The notes under the pieces were generated by a model. That model was not told where the DNA came from. It was given only the letters and a program-made list of their open reading frames with translations, and searched no databases. This document shows positions 23,229 to 35,075 of a stretch of 64,000 nt of DNA, one piece after another (position 1 is the first letter of the stretch; every line of letters begins with the position of its first letter). Made by a program: the position numbers and the translations under genes. The DNA comes from Rhyacophila brunnea (Eukaryota; Arthropoda; Insecta; Trichoptera; Rhyacophilidae): assembly GCA_022495005.1 (NCBI GenBank), contig JAGYXB010000365.1:328925-392924 (forward strand). Direction: 5' to 3'.

Positions 23229-23760
23229 AGATATCCCGGGTCCTGTGGCTAGCTCGAGATGTTAGTAGGACCCGGGATTCACAAAAATTAAAACTTAATT
23301 GGTATCTGTTAAATGGTAGGGTTAAATGAAACTCGTTTTATTATGTTCGGTTTATATTTTTAGATTCCACGTGTTAGTTACACTTCCAATGTTTTATGCA
23401 CTAATTTTAGTTTCGTTATTAATAATTATTATCGTTCACAATTATGGCCTTTCACTCCGTACCCCATTTTTCACTTCCATGCTCGATTATTATTTGTTTT
23501 ACTCTCCGAGTCATGAGGGCCAGTGTTCACCGTTTTAAAATGGCGACCATCTACTCTCTTCTTTCTCTCGACAGTGTTGCCATCCTTCCCTTACATACTC
23601 CTTATTATTAAATTCCTTTGGCTTTCGTCTCTTTTATTCGGTAAATCACACTCTTCTCTTACATACTATTATTATAATTAGATAGATACAATTCTTAAGT
23701 GCTAAGTACATGTTAAACATTTTGACAGTTAATCAAGGAATTTTGGACGTACGTACACCC
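23229..23760 (-). mobile_element. probable LTR adjacent to the PBS
   Basis: The sequence just upstream of the PBS on the minus strand should be the LTR 3' end: '..gggatatctca' lies 3 bp from TGGCGCC. An inverted pair 'gggtcctg...aggacccggg' lies inside this end. The outer limit near 23760 (minus-strand TGTACGTACG) is a guess, because no second LTR is present for comparison. Confidence 0.4.
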
Positions 23761-23769
23761 ATTGTTGAC

Positions 23770-24138
23770 TAGGAGGTCAGGTGACATGGTTATACCTAAT
23801 AATTAATTTAATCTATCGTGATAGGCCCAATAATCATGGCTATGACAGTACCTATACACATTGCTTAAGGTAACGATTAATATTAAATTCAAGGTAATAT
23901 ATTCTAACTAATTTGGCAAGTAGAATGTTTGGATTTTCATTAAAATATATTAATAAATACCCCTCGTCTTGTTAGCCTAGCATTTGTTACGACACAGAAG
24001 TGATAGCAGTGTGACAGCTAGTTGTCATGGAGGGGCTATCTTTATTATTTTATTACTCAACTCATGAATACGAACCCAGTGTGCCAAGAATTCAGTGGTC
24101 CATCAATATTTTTTTAGTAAATTCCCACTGTGCGTATA
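23770..24138. other. intergenic, nothing recognised
   Basis: AT-rich sequence without exons or repeat ends that I can support. Confidence 0.3.
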
Positions 24139-26144
24139 CTCTGAGGCAGTGGTTCCCAAAGTTGACTGGGCTCCGAACCATCTAACAAAAATTTCCAATC
24201 TTGGGACCCACCTCTTAGCTGTCTTAGAGAAAAGAGGGCATACATATTGATAATGCTCAGATTCCCTAGTGGCGAGTCGTGGAACTACTTAATGCTGTCT
24301 TATTTGTTCTAATTGAAATATTTTTTTTTTTTATAAGAGTTACCAATATGAATGATAGACTGTTTAAATAAGAAACACAACTTAAATAAAAAAAAAATAT
24401 TACTAAAATACCTTTACAAAGTTATTTCAATGGGAAGGATGTATTTGTTTCTTATTTTTCTTCATTACAGTTTTAGCATCAACTTCAACTTTAGTTACTT
24501 TTAATCGCCGTGAGCTTGATATATCCAATTTATTTCGGTATTTAGTTTTAATGTCAACCATAGCCGAAAAATCCGACCTCACATAGATATGAGGTAGTAA
24601 AAAGGAGGAGGACTTTCATAGCTTCATCGAACAGGCAAGGATAATTATCCGCAACTGAGAGCCAGAATTTCGTCAACTGTTTACGATTGAAACTATTTTT
24701 TAGTGACGTATCTTCTGATAAATCAATGAGTTTTTCACTTGCTTTTGTTGACATACTAGTTGGTAGGTTGTCTTGAAATAGGTTACAAATCTAACGCAAT
24801 GAATCAAACTTTTTCATCTCTTCCCCAAAATAGTCGTCAAAGCTATTTATTAACAGTGATAAATGACTGGAAATTTCAGAGGCTGCACTTGGTTTTCAAT
24901 AATAAAAGTTTCAAGTGTTTCAAAACAATCATACTTGCCATTCTCAATAAAACTTTTCCACAACATAAAGCTTTTTCATGAACGCTCGAATTTTATCGTG
25001 ATCTGCAAAAATGTCTGATCCGTTTGATCCTTGCAAATGCAAATTAAGTTCGTTGAATTTCAAAAAAATATCAGCCATATAAGTGAGCTTGAGAATGAAT
25101 TCTTCGTCCAGTAGATGTTTACCTGTTTACCTGTTGGCTACCCATTCCTTCACATAGTTTTTGAAATAGGCGGGCTTGTAAAGGTTTTGTTTTAATATAA
25201 TTTACAATTTTCACAGCTGTATCAAGTACTGTTTTGAAATCATCGAGCAATGCTTTGGAAACCAGTGCTTCTCTATGAATGCTACAGTGTGTCCACAAAG
25301 CACAGGGACTTAGTTCAAGAACTCTCGTAACCACACTGCTATTTTTCCCGCACATAGCCCGTGCACCGTCAGTGCATATACCGACACTGTTCTTCCACTG
25401 TAAATCTTTTTCTTTTATATGGGAATCAATTGTATTGAAAATAACCTCAGCTTTTCCACGACTTATTAGCTTGCAGAAAAAGATTTCTTCATGCACGTCG
25501 TTCTGTCATATATAACGCACAAAAACAAGCAGTTGAGATAGGTCTTGCACGTCGGTAGACTCATCTATTTGTAGAGTATAATATTTACTACCAACTACTC
25601 TCCGGATTAATTCATCTTCCGCCCATTCAGCCATTTCGTCAATTCGTCGCGCAACAGTATTATTGGATAGTGGTATGCGCTCGATTTCCTTAACTTCTTT
25701 TTCTCCAAACATTGTTCCAACAACATCTTTAATCGATGGTAATACTAAATCTTCGCCAATGGTATGAGGCTTTCCTTATCTGGCGATCCTTGAGCTAATG
25801 AGATACGAGGCATATTCAGCATTTTCATTAATATTAACGAAATGGGAAACAATATTTGTTGAAGATTTCATATTCAACAAATCCAGCGCTAGCTGGCGAT
25901 ATTCCGCGACTGTGCTGCCATCTGTAGTGCATTGGCAATTCAAATTATTATTATTTTATCACAATATTTTCCATAACTTAAGTTTATTTCAATTTTTAGG
26001 AATTATAAATAGCTGAATAAAATATCAAATTTATCACTTCCTATTTTTTTAAATTCATGTATACAGTGGCGAGGGCCCACTCAATATTCGCTCGCGACCC
26101 ACTGGTGGGTCGCGACCCATAGTTTGGGAAACCATGCTCTGACG
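24139..26144 (-). mobile_element. hAT transposon (24147-26136), 8-bp TSD with one mismatch
   Basis: Ends CAGTGGTTCCCAAAG and (reverse complement of the right end) CATGGTTTCCCAAAC are hAT-type termini. The flanks are CTCTGAGG (24139-24146) and CTCTGACG (26137-26144), 7 of 8 identical, as expected for an aged 8-bp hAT duplication. The length is 1,990 bp, below that of an intact element. The body encodes a broken transposase on the minus strand. Confidence 0.85.
24440..25760 (-). pseudogene. hAT transposase pseudogene (ZBED5/FAM200-like)
   Basis: Reading from high coordinates on the minus strand: SNNTVARRIDEMAEWAEDEL and YYTLQIDESTDVQDLSQLL (the first catalytic Asp region), then DVHEEIFFCKLI and SVGICTDGARAMCGKNSSVV (CTDGA.AM, second Asp) and LWTHCSIHREALVSKALLDD (H..IHR). 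Near 24554-24754 comes the C-terminal dimerisation piece FWLSVADNYPCLFDEAMKVL then LCEVGF. Frameshifts separate the pieces, and the N-terminal BED zinc finger is not seen. Domestic and transposon relatives are commonly named zinc finger BED domain-containing protein 5-like. Confidence 0.82.
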
Positions 26145-26149
26145 TATTT

Positions 26150-26990
26150 CCAAAATTGATGTATGTTCAATATAAAGAATGTTACAATGAAATAAATCTG
26201 TTTATCAAATGCTTTGTCAACCCCTGGTCAACACTGAAACAGTCTCATGATTTTAAAATTGTTTTTGTAATTCAACATAAGCCTGGTTTGTTACTGTTTC
26301 TATTTTATAATGTTTAAATTGTTGAAAACATATTGTTAAAATAAATATATATTATATAATTTCATTTTATTATGTTATATTTAACAACTTAAAAGTGAAT
26401 ATCATTCATCCATTACGGTTTGATTAAACAAGTTTTAATTCAATTTAAAAAATTAACTAACACCATCTGAAAGTTATTATTAGGTTGATAAAAACAATGA
26501 CCGACAAAATTTAGTGTGCACTATTTTTGTCAGACCTCCGCCCATCGCCGCCAATGTTATGCAATGAAGTGAGAAAATACTTACCTCATTTTTCATTTAT
26601 CCTATGGAACTGAAACATCGATATATACTGCATTTTTAAAATTATCACAATATGTATCTTTATAGCAATTTTATTAGGATGCTGAGAATTTTACTTAATA
26701 TGTGATTGTAAATTAGATCTCGCTTCCAAATATTTCATTATTTACTATTCCATGAAAAAATATTGTTTGAAAGTGTAAGTGTACGGACTGAGTGGACAGC
26801 GTTCGGCTGGACGTGAGCGGTATGCGCAACACAAACGTATAACCGTGTGTGAAAATGTTCTTGGCCAATGTCTTTTTTTGGTTATACGTTTGAGTTGCTC
26901 ACTCAAGCCGTATTCTAAGAGTCAAATTATATATGATTGTTGCAATGACAATAATAACATTTTATACACCATGATACAAAACAATTGGTG
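26150..26990. other. intergenic with one MITE copy
   Basis: About 26403-26560 is a copy of the CAGTGGCGAAGGG-type family ('gattaaacaagttttaattc', 'accatctgaaag', 'gaccgacaaaatttagtgtg', 'cactatttttgtcaga'). Nothing else recognised. Confidence 0.5.
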
Positions 26991-26998
26991 TTACCGAC

Positions 26999-27227
26999 TG
27001 ACACCTCCTATGTAAAAGGTCAGAACTGCATTTTTGGCTATTTTGACTTTGTTGCCTTTTATTAAATAAAGATAATAAAACAGATATATCACAAAAAAAT
27101 CAATCAATATTTTAAAATTATGATTCCAGCATTTAAATTTACATTATGGTGTCATTAAAATTTATTGAAATCGTATTACTGAAAAGTTATCATTTTGCAG
27201 TTCCGACCTTATATGTAGGGGGTGTCA
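26999..27227. mobile_element. 229-bp MITE with about 33-bp TIRs
   Basis: Left end TGACACCTCCTATGTAAAAG and reverse-complemented right end TGACACCCCCTACATATAAG match, and the similarity continues through 'gtc.gaactgca'. There is no coding capacity. The target duplication is unclear, so the superfamily is unknown. Confidence 0.65.
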
Positions 27228-27688
27228 ATTCGAATTCTGTTTCAAGCAATGAAAACTGCTCCAAACTAATTTATTAATTACGAGTGTATTATGACCACTC
27301 AGAACCCTTGAGGGACCGACCGAAATTGGAGCATCTACACTCTACAGTCATTGTAATTAATGCTCTGTGCTTTACCGTTTTAAGGTATCGGTGTATTCAT
27401 TACATTAATCATGCTAAAACTTACTAATAATACACAATTAGAATGTTGTGAGATGTTCCAAATAATTGTACATGTTCCATAAAGAATACAATAATCTGTC
27501 TTGTATAAATATAGTTTAGTTTTATTAAATAATGATTCATTGAAAGTGTCGAAATTATCTCTTGTTATAATTTTGTATGTCTAATAAAAATAAATTAAAA
27601 GCTGTTTGACATATTAATTCTTGTTTTATTTTTGATGTGTTAATAATTGATTATAAGATAAATCTGATGTAATATTTCACCACCGTTA

Positions 27689-28889
27689 CGCTCCTTTCAC
27701 ATTATACGGTTTCGACCGTACGGAGAAAAAAATTATCGGCGACATTCTTTTAGTGGCATGAAGAAGAAAATGGCCCTTTTCACATTACACGGCGACGGTT
27801 AAAAACCAAACGGCGACGTATAGCAGCCGTACATTGCCACTGTAAGCACTGCGGCCGTACGGTCACCGATGACTCAGTGGTGTATGTGACCTAATGCATG
27901 CTTTCATATTCGACGGCTTTAAATCGAACAGTCAGTCGATTCATTATAACTAAACAACACCACAAACGGAGCTTTGTTATGTTCAAAATGAACATAACTA
28001 ACATTCATACCTCTGGCAACCCTGACGAATATCTATGGTCACGTCGATGGAGCGTACGCGATTTGAGAGATGTCGCTGATGGAATTTCCGGCCGCAACGG
28101 AGGTCGCAAGGTGCGAACGCAGCAACATGGCTTTTTGATTCTGACTGTCGTCCAGGATAGTCGTGCTCCGCTTTAGTTTTACCCAACATTTATAATAGAC
28201 GTCACTTAATGGAGCACGATTGCAGCCGCAGTGCTTGAAGCCTCTGATCGTTCCAGCTTGGTATTTTAAAACTATTATTATTTGATTCACTACTCTTCCA
28301 ATGTTTCTTTTCAAACTTAGCTGCTTGCATTTATTATAGTATTTCCTTAATAACCATTTAATGTATTATTCTTGCTTTTGCTATAATATAGTTTCGGTCA
28401 AGTATATAAATTGCTCTTTTATTTATTGTTACCACTTTATTCCACACTGTTAAATAATTATAATCTTCCACGGTCTCAAGATCGTGTGGCGCCCAGGACT
28501 TTATTATGCACATCTTTAATCATAGATTGCACGTGCCTTCAGCCGTGTAATCCCTTGTTTCTAATTAATCTTACAGTTGTCAGTTGCGAGGTTGCAGAAG
28601 TAATTATTGTCCGGCTTGTGAAAAGATCAGGTAACTCATGGCCCTTGCTTATGTCTCATGCTCTCTTTAACTTTATACTTTACTCTAATTTCTAAATCCT
28701 ATTTAGAAACTCTCTTTTATTTTGTGATTGTGACGACAAAGATCGCAATCACAAAATACTAACATACCAGCTTGTGACGGAAAAAACCGTGTATAAACCA
28801 TATAGTGAGAAAAGAGCATGAAGTTGCCGATTCGGATTTTTACTGTTCGATTTTTTGCAGTACTTTTTCATATAATGTGAAAGGAGAGT
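27689..28889. mobile_element. 1.2-kb TIR element of uncertain superfamily
   Basis: Left 'gctcctttcacattatacgg' and right 'catataatgtgaaaggagag' are inverted matches. A further subterminal copy, 'cccttttcacattacacggc', lies at about 27775, next to repeated 'ccgtacgg'-type motifs. No recognisable transposase was found. An inner hairpin at about 28715-28757 pairs 'ttttgtgattg' with 'caatcacaaaa'. Confidence 0.6.
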
Positions 28890-28994
28890 GAGGATGTACC
28901 TTTTCGTTGCTATGTTTTTTAAAATCCCAATGAGAAATGCTACGATTTATAATAAGTGTTATATGATAAAAAAATATGGTATTCTTGTTAAACA

Positions 28995-29817
28995 CCTTAG
29001 ATCAACGATTTCCAAACTGGAGGCCCGAAAAGTTTAACACAATTAATGTAGCCACAAGTTTGCAAATGCATAGTTTATAAAACGGCCGCTAGTTATAAAC
29101 TACACAAAAAAACACTCCTATAAAAGGTTGTTTGCAAACCTATCTGAAAATAATGAGACTAGTTTTATAATACCTCACTTCTATACTATTGTGAAGCGCG
29201 CTGGTTATCTCGTGAAAAAATGAAATAAAAGGGTCAAATCATAATCTTGATATTTGAGGCAAATTTGTTTAGGAATGATAATTTTGTTCTTAAACTTATT
29301 GTTAACCACTAATGCATTCACTGATTTAAAAAGACAAAGTGAAGGCATTCATAAAAAATTGGAGCTTTGGAAAGATACCTAAATAAAGCAAACAAAAATT
29401 TATTTCTTGAGTTCTTGCTTAGTTTTCTAATTTCTAATAATTTCTTATTAATAATAAAAAAGGTGCTGCTTTGTTTCAGTTTTTCTTTATTTAAATATGT
29501 GGTTGAAAGATCCTGGTCCGGGGGCCCGCTTCAGGATGTGGGGCCCATGATAGAATCCATTTGTCAATGAACGATGGATGGATTAAAATTGATTGTGCTA
29601 ATAACAAGAACATTCGTTGCATGAAAAAGAAATTAATTTAAAAATGAAAACTTGTATATTTTTATGTTTTTTTTCATTTTTGTATTTAAGTACATTGTTG
29701 ACTATTTAAAAAGGTGTTTGTATTATTTAATGAAATAAAGGGGGGGGAGGCGCCAAGATTAGATTTTTTTTAAAGGCAGGCGTAGTAACATAAAGTTTGG
29801 AAACCACTGCTTTAGAT
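28995..29817. mobile_element. non-autonomous hAT element (29003-29809)
   Basis: Left CAACGATTTCCAAACTGG and reverse-complemented right CAGTGGTTTCCAAACTTT are hAT-type ends. The flanks CCTTAGAT (28995-29002) and CTTTAGAT (29810-29817) form an 8-bp duplication with one difference. It is 807 bp with no transposase domain. Confidence 0.75.
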
Positions 29818-29819
29818 AT

Positions 29820-30690
29820 TGATTGTGGGACATTGATGATTATTTTAACACCGAACGTGAGAGAGACTAATAACAACTCACGGTAGGTTGAATTCAATAG
29901 AGGATTGCCCGAACACTTGCCAATTGAGGGTAGGTGAAACTACATTCCCTGTTCACATAATATATTGAGGGTTAACATTCCTCGTACCGTAATAAATAAT
30001 AATAGTTACCCCCAAATCCATTAAGTTCACTTAAAAATAACAATAAAGGCCTTGTGCAATCATGTAACCTCGAATAAATATCTATATACAAAAAAAGTCA
30101 CCGCTACGCAAATCCACTATTTTGTCCAAAGCTAATGGGCGGGAATTACTGTGCCGACCCTTTTTTGGTATCACGTTACAACTTCACACTCGTAAATCAG
30201 TCACTTATTTTAACCTTTGCCATTAGAAAACACATTAATTATTCAATACTGTGACACTTTAAAATAAATCTTAAAACTTAACTGCATTTAAAAAATAAAG
30301 GATAAAAGGAATTTAAAAATGTTCTGAACTATGGTAAATTTTATAACATGGATGTAAACATAACCCGACTTGGGAATGGGACGACTGGCCTCCGGACAAT
30401 TGGACGCCGCACTGTCGTAGACACGTGTAGACGAGGTATTTTAATCATTTTCTATCTACTACCTTGTAGTTTGAATTCATTTTACTCTTAACATAATGTA
30501 TTCTTCATCGGGGATTGAGAATTACCATGCCTAAGGCTTTATATAAAATAAAAAACTCTTTTCGTTGGAACTTAAACATATGCACGATTAAATCATTGTT
30601 TACGTCTGCATATTTACATTCTCACCAACTATTAAATCATAATATAATCATTGAAATATAAATAATAATATTGAATATTTTTTTTGAAAG
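29820..30690. other. intergenic; short GC-rich motif near 30385
   Basis: No gene. At about 30383-30415, 'ggcctccggacaattggacg' and 'ccgcactg' repeat part of the minisatellite at 62690-62797. No clear piggyBac terminus was found for the transposase that follows. Confidence 0.4.
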
Positions 30691-30693
30691 TAC

Positions 30694-32010
30694 CTATAAG
30701 TACCTAACGCCTATTTTTTTTCGAATTCCGTGGCGTCCAGTTGTCCGGTGCCAAATCGTCCTAGACCCACCCGACTTGGCACATTGAACACATAAAACGG
30801 GATATTTGTATAGTTTTTTTGCCTTTTTTGAATTGCCACAGACATGGCATCTCCTGTGCGGCTTGGCATTTTTGGGTGTTGGAGGAATGTGCTCTGGCAA
30901 ATGGTCTGTAGCGGATTTTGGTAATAAACATACCGAATTATCACTAGTGATAGTGATAGTGAGTAGCCCATGATGTACAGTTTTTACACCATATTTTTCC
31001 ACAAGTTGTTTAATTACACATAATTGAAATTCGGCCAATGTTTTTATGCTACCTGTTACAAATTTGAATAAATTTAATAGTAAGCATTTAATAAATATAA
31101 GTATTGTGTGGAAAGCCACCTTATACCACTTGATAGACTTTTGCATGCACGAAAGACTACTGAGCATCATATCCACTTTGTCCACCGTCCCCATATTTTT
31201 GTTATAGTCTAACACACACTTAGGCTTCATGATGGGTTCCCCTGTCCTAAAATTTTCCCGTTTTTCCGAACGAGTCATCATGAAGCGTGGTTAACATATG
31301 GACATCCCTCCTATCGTGCCATTTAAGGGCCAATAATGGGACTTTTTGATTTGACTTCCGTCTCTCCCTTTTTCAAACTTTTAAAGCTTGGCATCTCCTT
31401 CTGGTTCTTCCTAACCGTGCCACAAGCATTGGTTTTATTAGTGTGGAGGAATTTAAAAAGAGCTGGGCTGGAATACCAATTATCACACCAAAGGGTGCGA
31501 CCTTTTCCAATATAATCATTTAATAGCGTCGTTACCACCGCATCAGATATTCCCAAATTTTGGTCGTCCACTATATATGTGCCATCGCCACAATATATAA
31601 TAAAATCAATTATATAGCCGGTCATGACATCGCACAATACAAACATTTTTGACGGGATAAATTGTTTAAATATTAGCATTGCTCTCTAAAAATTTTGCAC
31701 GTGTGCTCCAGAAGTAAAACACCTTTTGACCAGCCTATCTGTGGTGGTCACATTCGAATCACAAAAATGGAACATCTGTAAGATTATTGGGTACCGATCT
31801 CTTGGCATAATTTTACCAAAAATATCAGCATGGAGGCACGGATCGGTGCTCCAATGCTCCTCGATCGTAGTATGTTTATTTCTGGTCATCAGCAAAGAGA
31901 CAGCAAAAAATGTGTATAGTTCCGGCACTGATGTATCGGTCCAGTTATGTGACCGCGATTTCGGTCCCAGGGCAGTGTAGTGTAAATATGTGTAAAAAAA
32001 TTGTTCGTTT
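30694..32010 (-). pseudogene. piggyBac-like transposase pseudogene (PGBD4-like)
   Basis: Minus-strand pieces in order: TALGPKSRSHNWTDTSVPEL, TIEEHWSTDPCLHADIFGKI and IMPRDRYPIILQMFHFCDSN (31686-32010); then FKQFIPSKMFVLCDVMTGYI, VVTTLLNDYIGKGRTLWCDN and KKGETEVKSKSP (31323-31679); then FRTGEPIMKPKCVLDYNKNM, GTVDKVDMMLSSLSCMQKSI and a C-terminal HRRCHVCGNSKKAKK...C..C zinc-binding tail (30694-31281). WCDNWYSS and VDKVDMM hold two of the catalytic aspartates. The segment with the first Asp, between CDSN and FKQFIP, is missing, and frames change at least twice, so it is defective. It is better preserved than the copy at 6.7-7.5 kb. Confidence 0.85.
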
Positions 32011-32019
32011 GTGTCACTA

Positions 32020-32480
32020 TCTCCGACATTATATTATTATTAGGACAAAAGAAAAGTATTCACACAGAACCTACCGATAAACGCTAGACTCAGGCGCAAA
32101 TAATTAAACACATACAATAGTAATTTTTTATTTCACAGTTCAAAATCGTAATAGTTATTATAAGTTTCACTCGAAAAACAGTGTATCAAAACTTGAATCA
32201 TAGAGATCGAAAAATAAACACTATCGACCAAGGCCTGAACAAAAACGATGCATAAGTGCGAGTGAGAAAGTATTCGGCACCCTTATAATCTCTGCGACAC
32301 GCGCTAGAGTTAAGATAAAAGGTTTACAGATGTGTGAGATGATTTGCTGTGGTGTCGCCGCCAAATATTAGTTTGTTGCATAGCTAAGCGTCGATAACCT
32401 GCGAGCGCGTGTTGCTAAAATTGATATTTTTTGTGTTGAACATAAAGTCAGTGGTAAATATTTTTAGTTAATTAAGTAGA
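32020..32480. other. region upstream of the THAP-like exon
   Basis: Somewhat richer in CpG than its surroundings ('gcgacacgcgctag', 'gcgagcgcgtg'), which could be a promoter or a 5'UTR. No promoter element can be called. Confidence 0.3.
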
Positions 32481-32484
32481 AAAG

Positions 32485-32548
32485 ATGGTTCTGTGTGTTG
32501 TATTGTGGTAACCACTGATAAGCAAGAAGATGGTGTTACGTTTCTTAG
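32485..32548 (+). pseudogene. THAP-type zinc-finger first exon, frameshifted
   Basis: Starts ATGGTTCTGTGTGTTGTA (MVLCVV) and ends, in another frame, with DKQEDGVTFLR followed directly by the donor AG/GTAAGT at 32548-32549. This is the shape of the first exon of a THAP domain (M...C...C.....DG..FFRFP), where the start pairs with later C and H ligands to bind zinc. An early stop (TGG TAA) and one or more frameshifts make it non-functional as read. It could belong to a host THAP gene or to a transposon such as a P or Kolobok element; downstream exons were not found. Confidence 0.45.
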
Positions 32549-32600
32549 GTAAGTTGATACATGTTCGTGATAATTTATTTGTATATTATTATATTATAAT

Positions 32601-32845
32601 CCCACGATGGCCGCGTGGCTTAAGCGCCGGTCTATAGTGTCGAGGGTCCCGGGTTCGAATCCTGGGTCTGGCAAAGTACACATATTGTTTTTCAATTTGT
32701 GTATGAGTCAGAGTATGGACCTAATAGGTTGAGCAAGTGGCTGACATCCATTTCTCGTAAAAAAAATCTGTTAATACAAACCTCCTCTCTGTGGAGAGGC
32801 CCATATGATCCTATTAGGATCGGACACGGTCGAAAGAAAAAGAAT
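32601..32845 (+). repeat. tRNA-derived SINE, full-length copy
   Basis: The tRNA-like head holds an A-box TGGCTTAAGCG and a B-box GGTTCGAATCC about 30 bp apart, as RNA polymerase III promoters do. A body of about 150 bp follows, shared with copies at 480-660, 41384-41523 and 49952-50166, ending 'gaggcccatatgatcctatt' and 'aggatc'. This is the best-preserved copy in the window. Confidence 0.85.
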
Positions 32846-32849
32846 ATTG

Positions 32850-33229
32850 TATATATATCAATGACCTAGTGTTTCTTTAAAATAACTTAAATTATGGATA
32901 TCTTTACCTAATGGTTGCATTTTGACCGCTTAAAAATACTATATAACGTAAAAAAAATAGAAAATTATATTTTAATTCTGAGCGTCTAGTGCGAGCACTA
33001 GCGAAATGGTCTATGGTCTCAAACATTTGTGTACGAATGCGTTCGCTCGCCCACAAACCAAACGCGCGGCACGCAGCTTCATCTAGCAATGCAATGGGTG
33101 GCGTCTAGATGTATCTATAGTCTAGGCTTTTTAGAACTTTAAACAAATTATTTTTGACAAACCTATCGAGATGGCAGTACGCACGTAGCACGAATCAGAG
33201 CATTTTTCAATACAAAAATCAATACTATA
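32850..33229. other. intergenic, nothing recognised
   Basis: AT-rich flank between the SINE and the MITE at 33232; no feature supported. Confidence 0.3.
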
Positions 33230-33715
33230 TACAGTATAATCCCTATTTTACGTTTTTTAAGGGACTGAAAAAAAAAACCTAATTGGAGGGAAAATGTAAA
33301 AGGGGGTATTGAAAAAAAGAACATTTAAATTTTATGTTTCTAAAAAAATGACAGACGGAATGTATACAAAACTCAAACACGATGCCAAAAGAAAAGATTC
33401 CGACCAATGGACCAATCACCTTGTTATGCGCCGAACTCGGGCCAATCACAGCGTCGCTCGCAGACCAATCACCGTGCACCGTTCTAAAGACACAGAGTTT
33501 TCCCTCCAAACACCTTACGCCGTTCGAATGTCACGACCCAATCATTGTCAAGTGCGCGTAACTCGCATATTTTGAATATTTCAGACGTAAATCGCGGGAA
33601 AGAAAAACGTAATTGCGGGTATTGAATGTACTGAAATACATCGGGACTGAAAAAATTACACACAATTGCCGGGAAAACGTGAATTCCGGGCACGTAAAAA
33701 CGAGGTTATACTGTA
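33230..33715. mobile_element. pogo-like MITE (33232-33713) with TA target duplication
   Basis: Left CAGTATAATCCCTATTTTAC and reverse-complemented right CAGTATAACCTCGTTTTTAC are inverted ends, flanked by TA on both sides. It is 482 bp, non-coding and GC-richer in the middle. This is typical of pogo/Tigger-derived MITEs. Confidence 0.8.
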
Positions 33716-33719
33716 TAAT

Positions 33720-34900
33720 ACCTGTCCTAAATTTATCACATTTATCACTTTACTTATTCTGGCGGTTGATTATGTAAAAAAGTTACCCGTCTGAACTGTC
33801 AAAAGGTGATATCCTTTAACAGCCCCTCGCTTAGCCGTGCTAACTTTGAGAACGAGACAGAGTATCTCAATTGTACATATTGAGAATTGAGATGCAAGAT
33901 CCGACTGTTTTGCTGCAATCGCAATGACATGACTAAGAAAATTGCAGGTTATGTTGATATGTCTGACATGTCAATACAAAATTTTTGTGTTCGGTTCATT
34001 GCTGGCGCTGATGGTGCTTATGTTCGGTCTTATCCACTTGGGTTCGGCATTAGGAATATATCCGAATTTGACCGACATGTCTACCAACCTGAATTTTTTG
34101 CCGTATTATGAATTAGCAATACCGGCCGATACCGTTTTGTTTATAGAATGCCTATCGTGCTAATTTTGACCAATGAAAATAACGGGTACGTGCTAAAGTG
34201 ATAACCGTTAATAATATACCTGTTGGAGTTGTTTTTGCTTGAGGGTACACGAAATTTACAAGTTTTTGAGACACATTTTCATCACACACTTTGTATGAAT
34301 AAGCCACTATTATGATTCTTCCAAAATACAATGTTACTAAATTATAGCATAACTTGTAGTAAAAATGAATCAATCCAACGAATATTTATTCGAGTACGAA
34401 AATAGTAACAGAAAACCAGTGGCGGCTCGACGGCTTTCTTGGTGGTGGAGTTTAGCCATTAATTATAAAATATACATACCTACCTAATTTCTCATAATAT
34501 ACATTATGTACTAAGCTACTTATAATAATATGATTTTATTAATGAGGAAATGAGAAATTTTTCAGAAAAAATAATAATTATGGTTATCTGAGTTTTTACT
34601 TAATCAGATTTAAAAAGTGTGCTTAAAAATATTGTTAATAATATGTTTGTATTTCGTTCTGACAACTGCTCTTGTTTTATGCACTGACGCTCATTCAATA
34701 TTGGTGTATTTGAAATTGCAATACACACTATTGCACCTCTATAATGTGTGGATAATTTTCGTGGGACACTCACACATTCAAAACCCTGCATCAAAATGTA
34801 GTGTATTCGGTTATAGCCTATCGGAATTCTATTTATCAATCTGTTCTGTGGGCCTATTGAAATAGTTATTGATGTAAATAACATTCTGTAAAATTTGATA
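33720..34900. other. intergenic; one possible membrane-protein exon
   Basis: At 33942-34163 (+) an open stretch reads CLTCQYKIFVFGSLLALMVL then MFGLIHLGSALGIYPNLTD. Its hydrophobic pattern resembles the first membrane segment of a tetraspanin. A potential acceptor (TTGCAG) lies just upstream, but nothing else ties it to a gene. At 34424 'ccagtggcggctcgacggc' looks like a transposon end without a partner. Confidence 0.25.
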
Positions 34901-34901
34901 T

Positions 34902-35075
34902 ACCGTATTTTCTCGATTATAAGACGCATCCTTATTTTTATATAGGTACCAATAATAAAAAATCAGTGCGTGCGCTTATGTACGCGTGTTAGAAGTTATA
35001 CTTCTTTGGCGTAACAAAACAAAACGAAAAAAATATCCCGCGCACCAATAATTTACGAAAGTAGAAAATACGATA
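34902..35075. mobile_element. small MITE with CGTATTTTCT ends
   Basis: Left 'ccgtattttctcgattataa' (followed by 'gacgca') and reverse-complemented right 'cgtattttctactttcg' form short inverted ends about 170 bp apart. The left end resembles the widespread 'CCGTATTTT...ATAAGACGCA' type of transposon terminus. Confidence 0.4.

Noticed and set aside
30364..30440. 3' terminus of the 31-kb piggyBac element
   Set aside because: The GC-rich block there matches the minisatellite at 62.7 kb and shows no TTAA-flanked inverted end.
32601..32680. Functional tRNA gene
   Set aside because: A and B boxes are present, but the flanking sequence does not form a full cloverleaf and the body is shared with other SINE copies.
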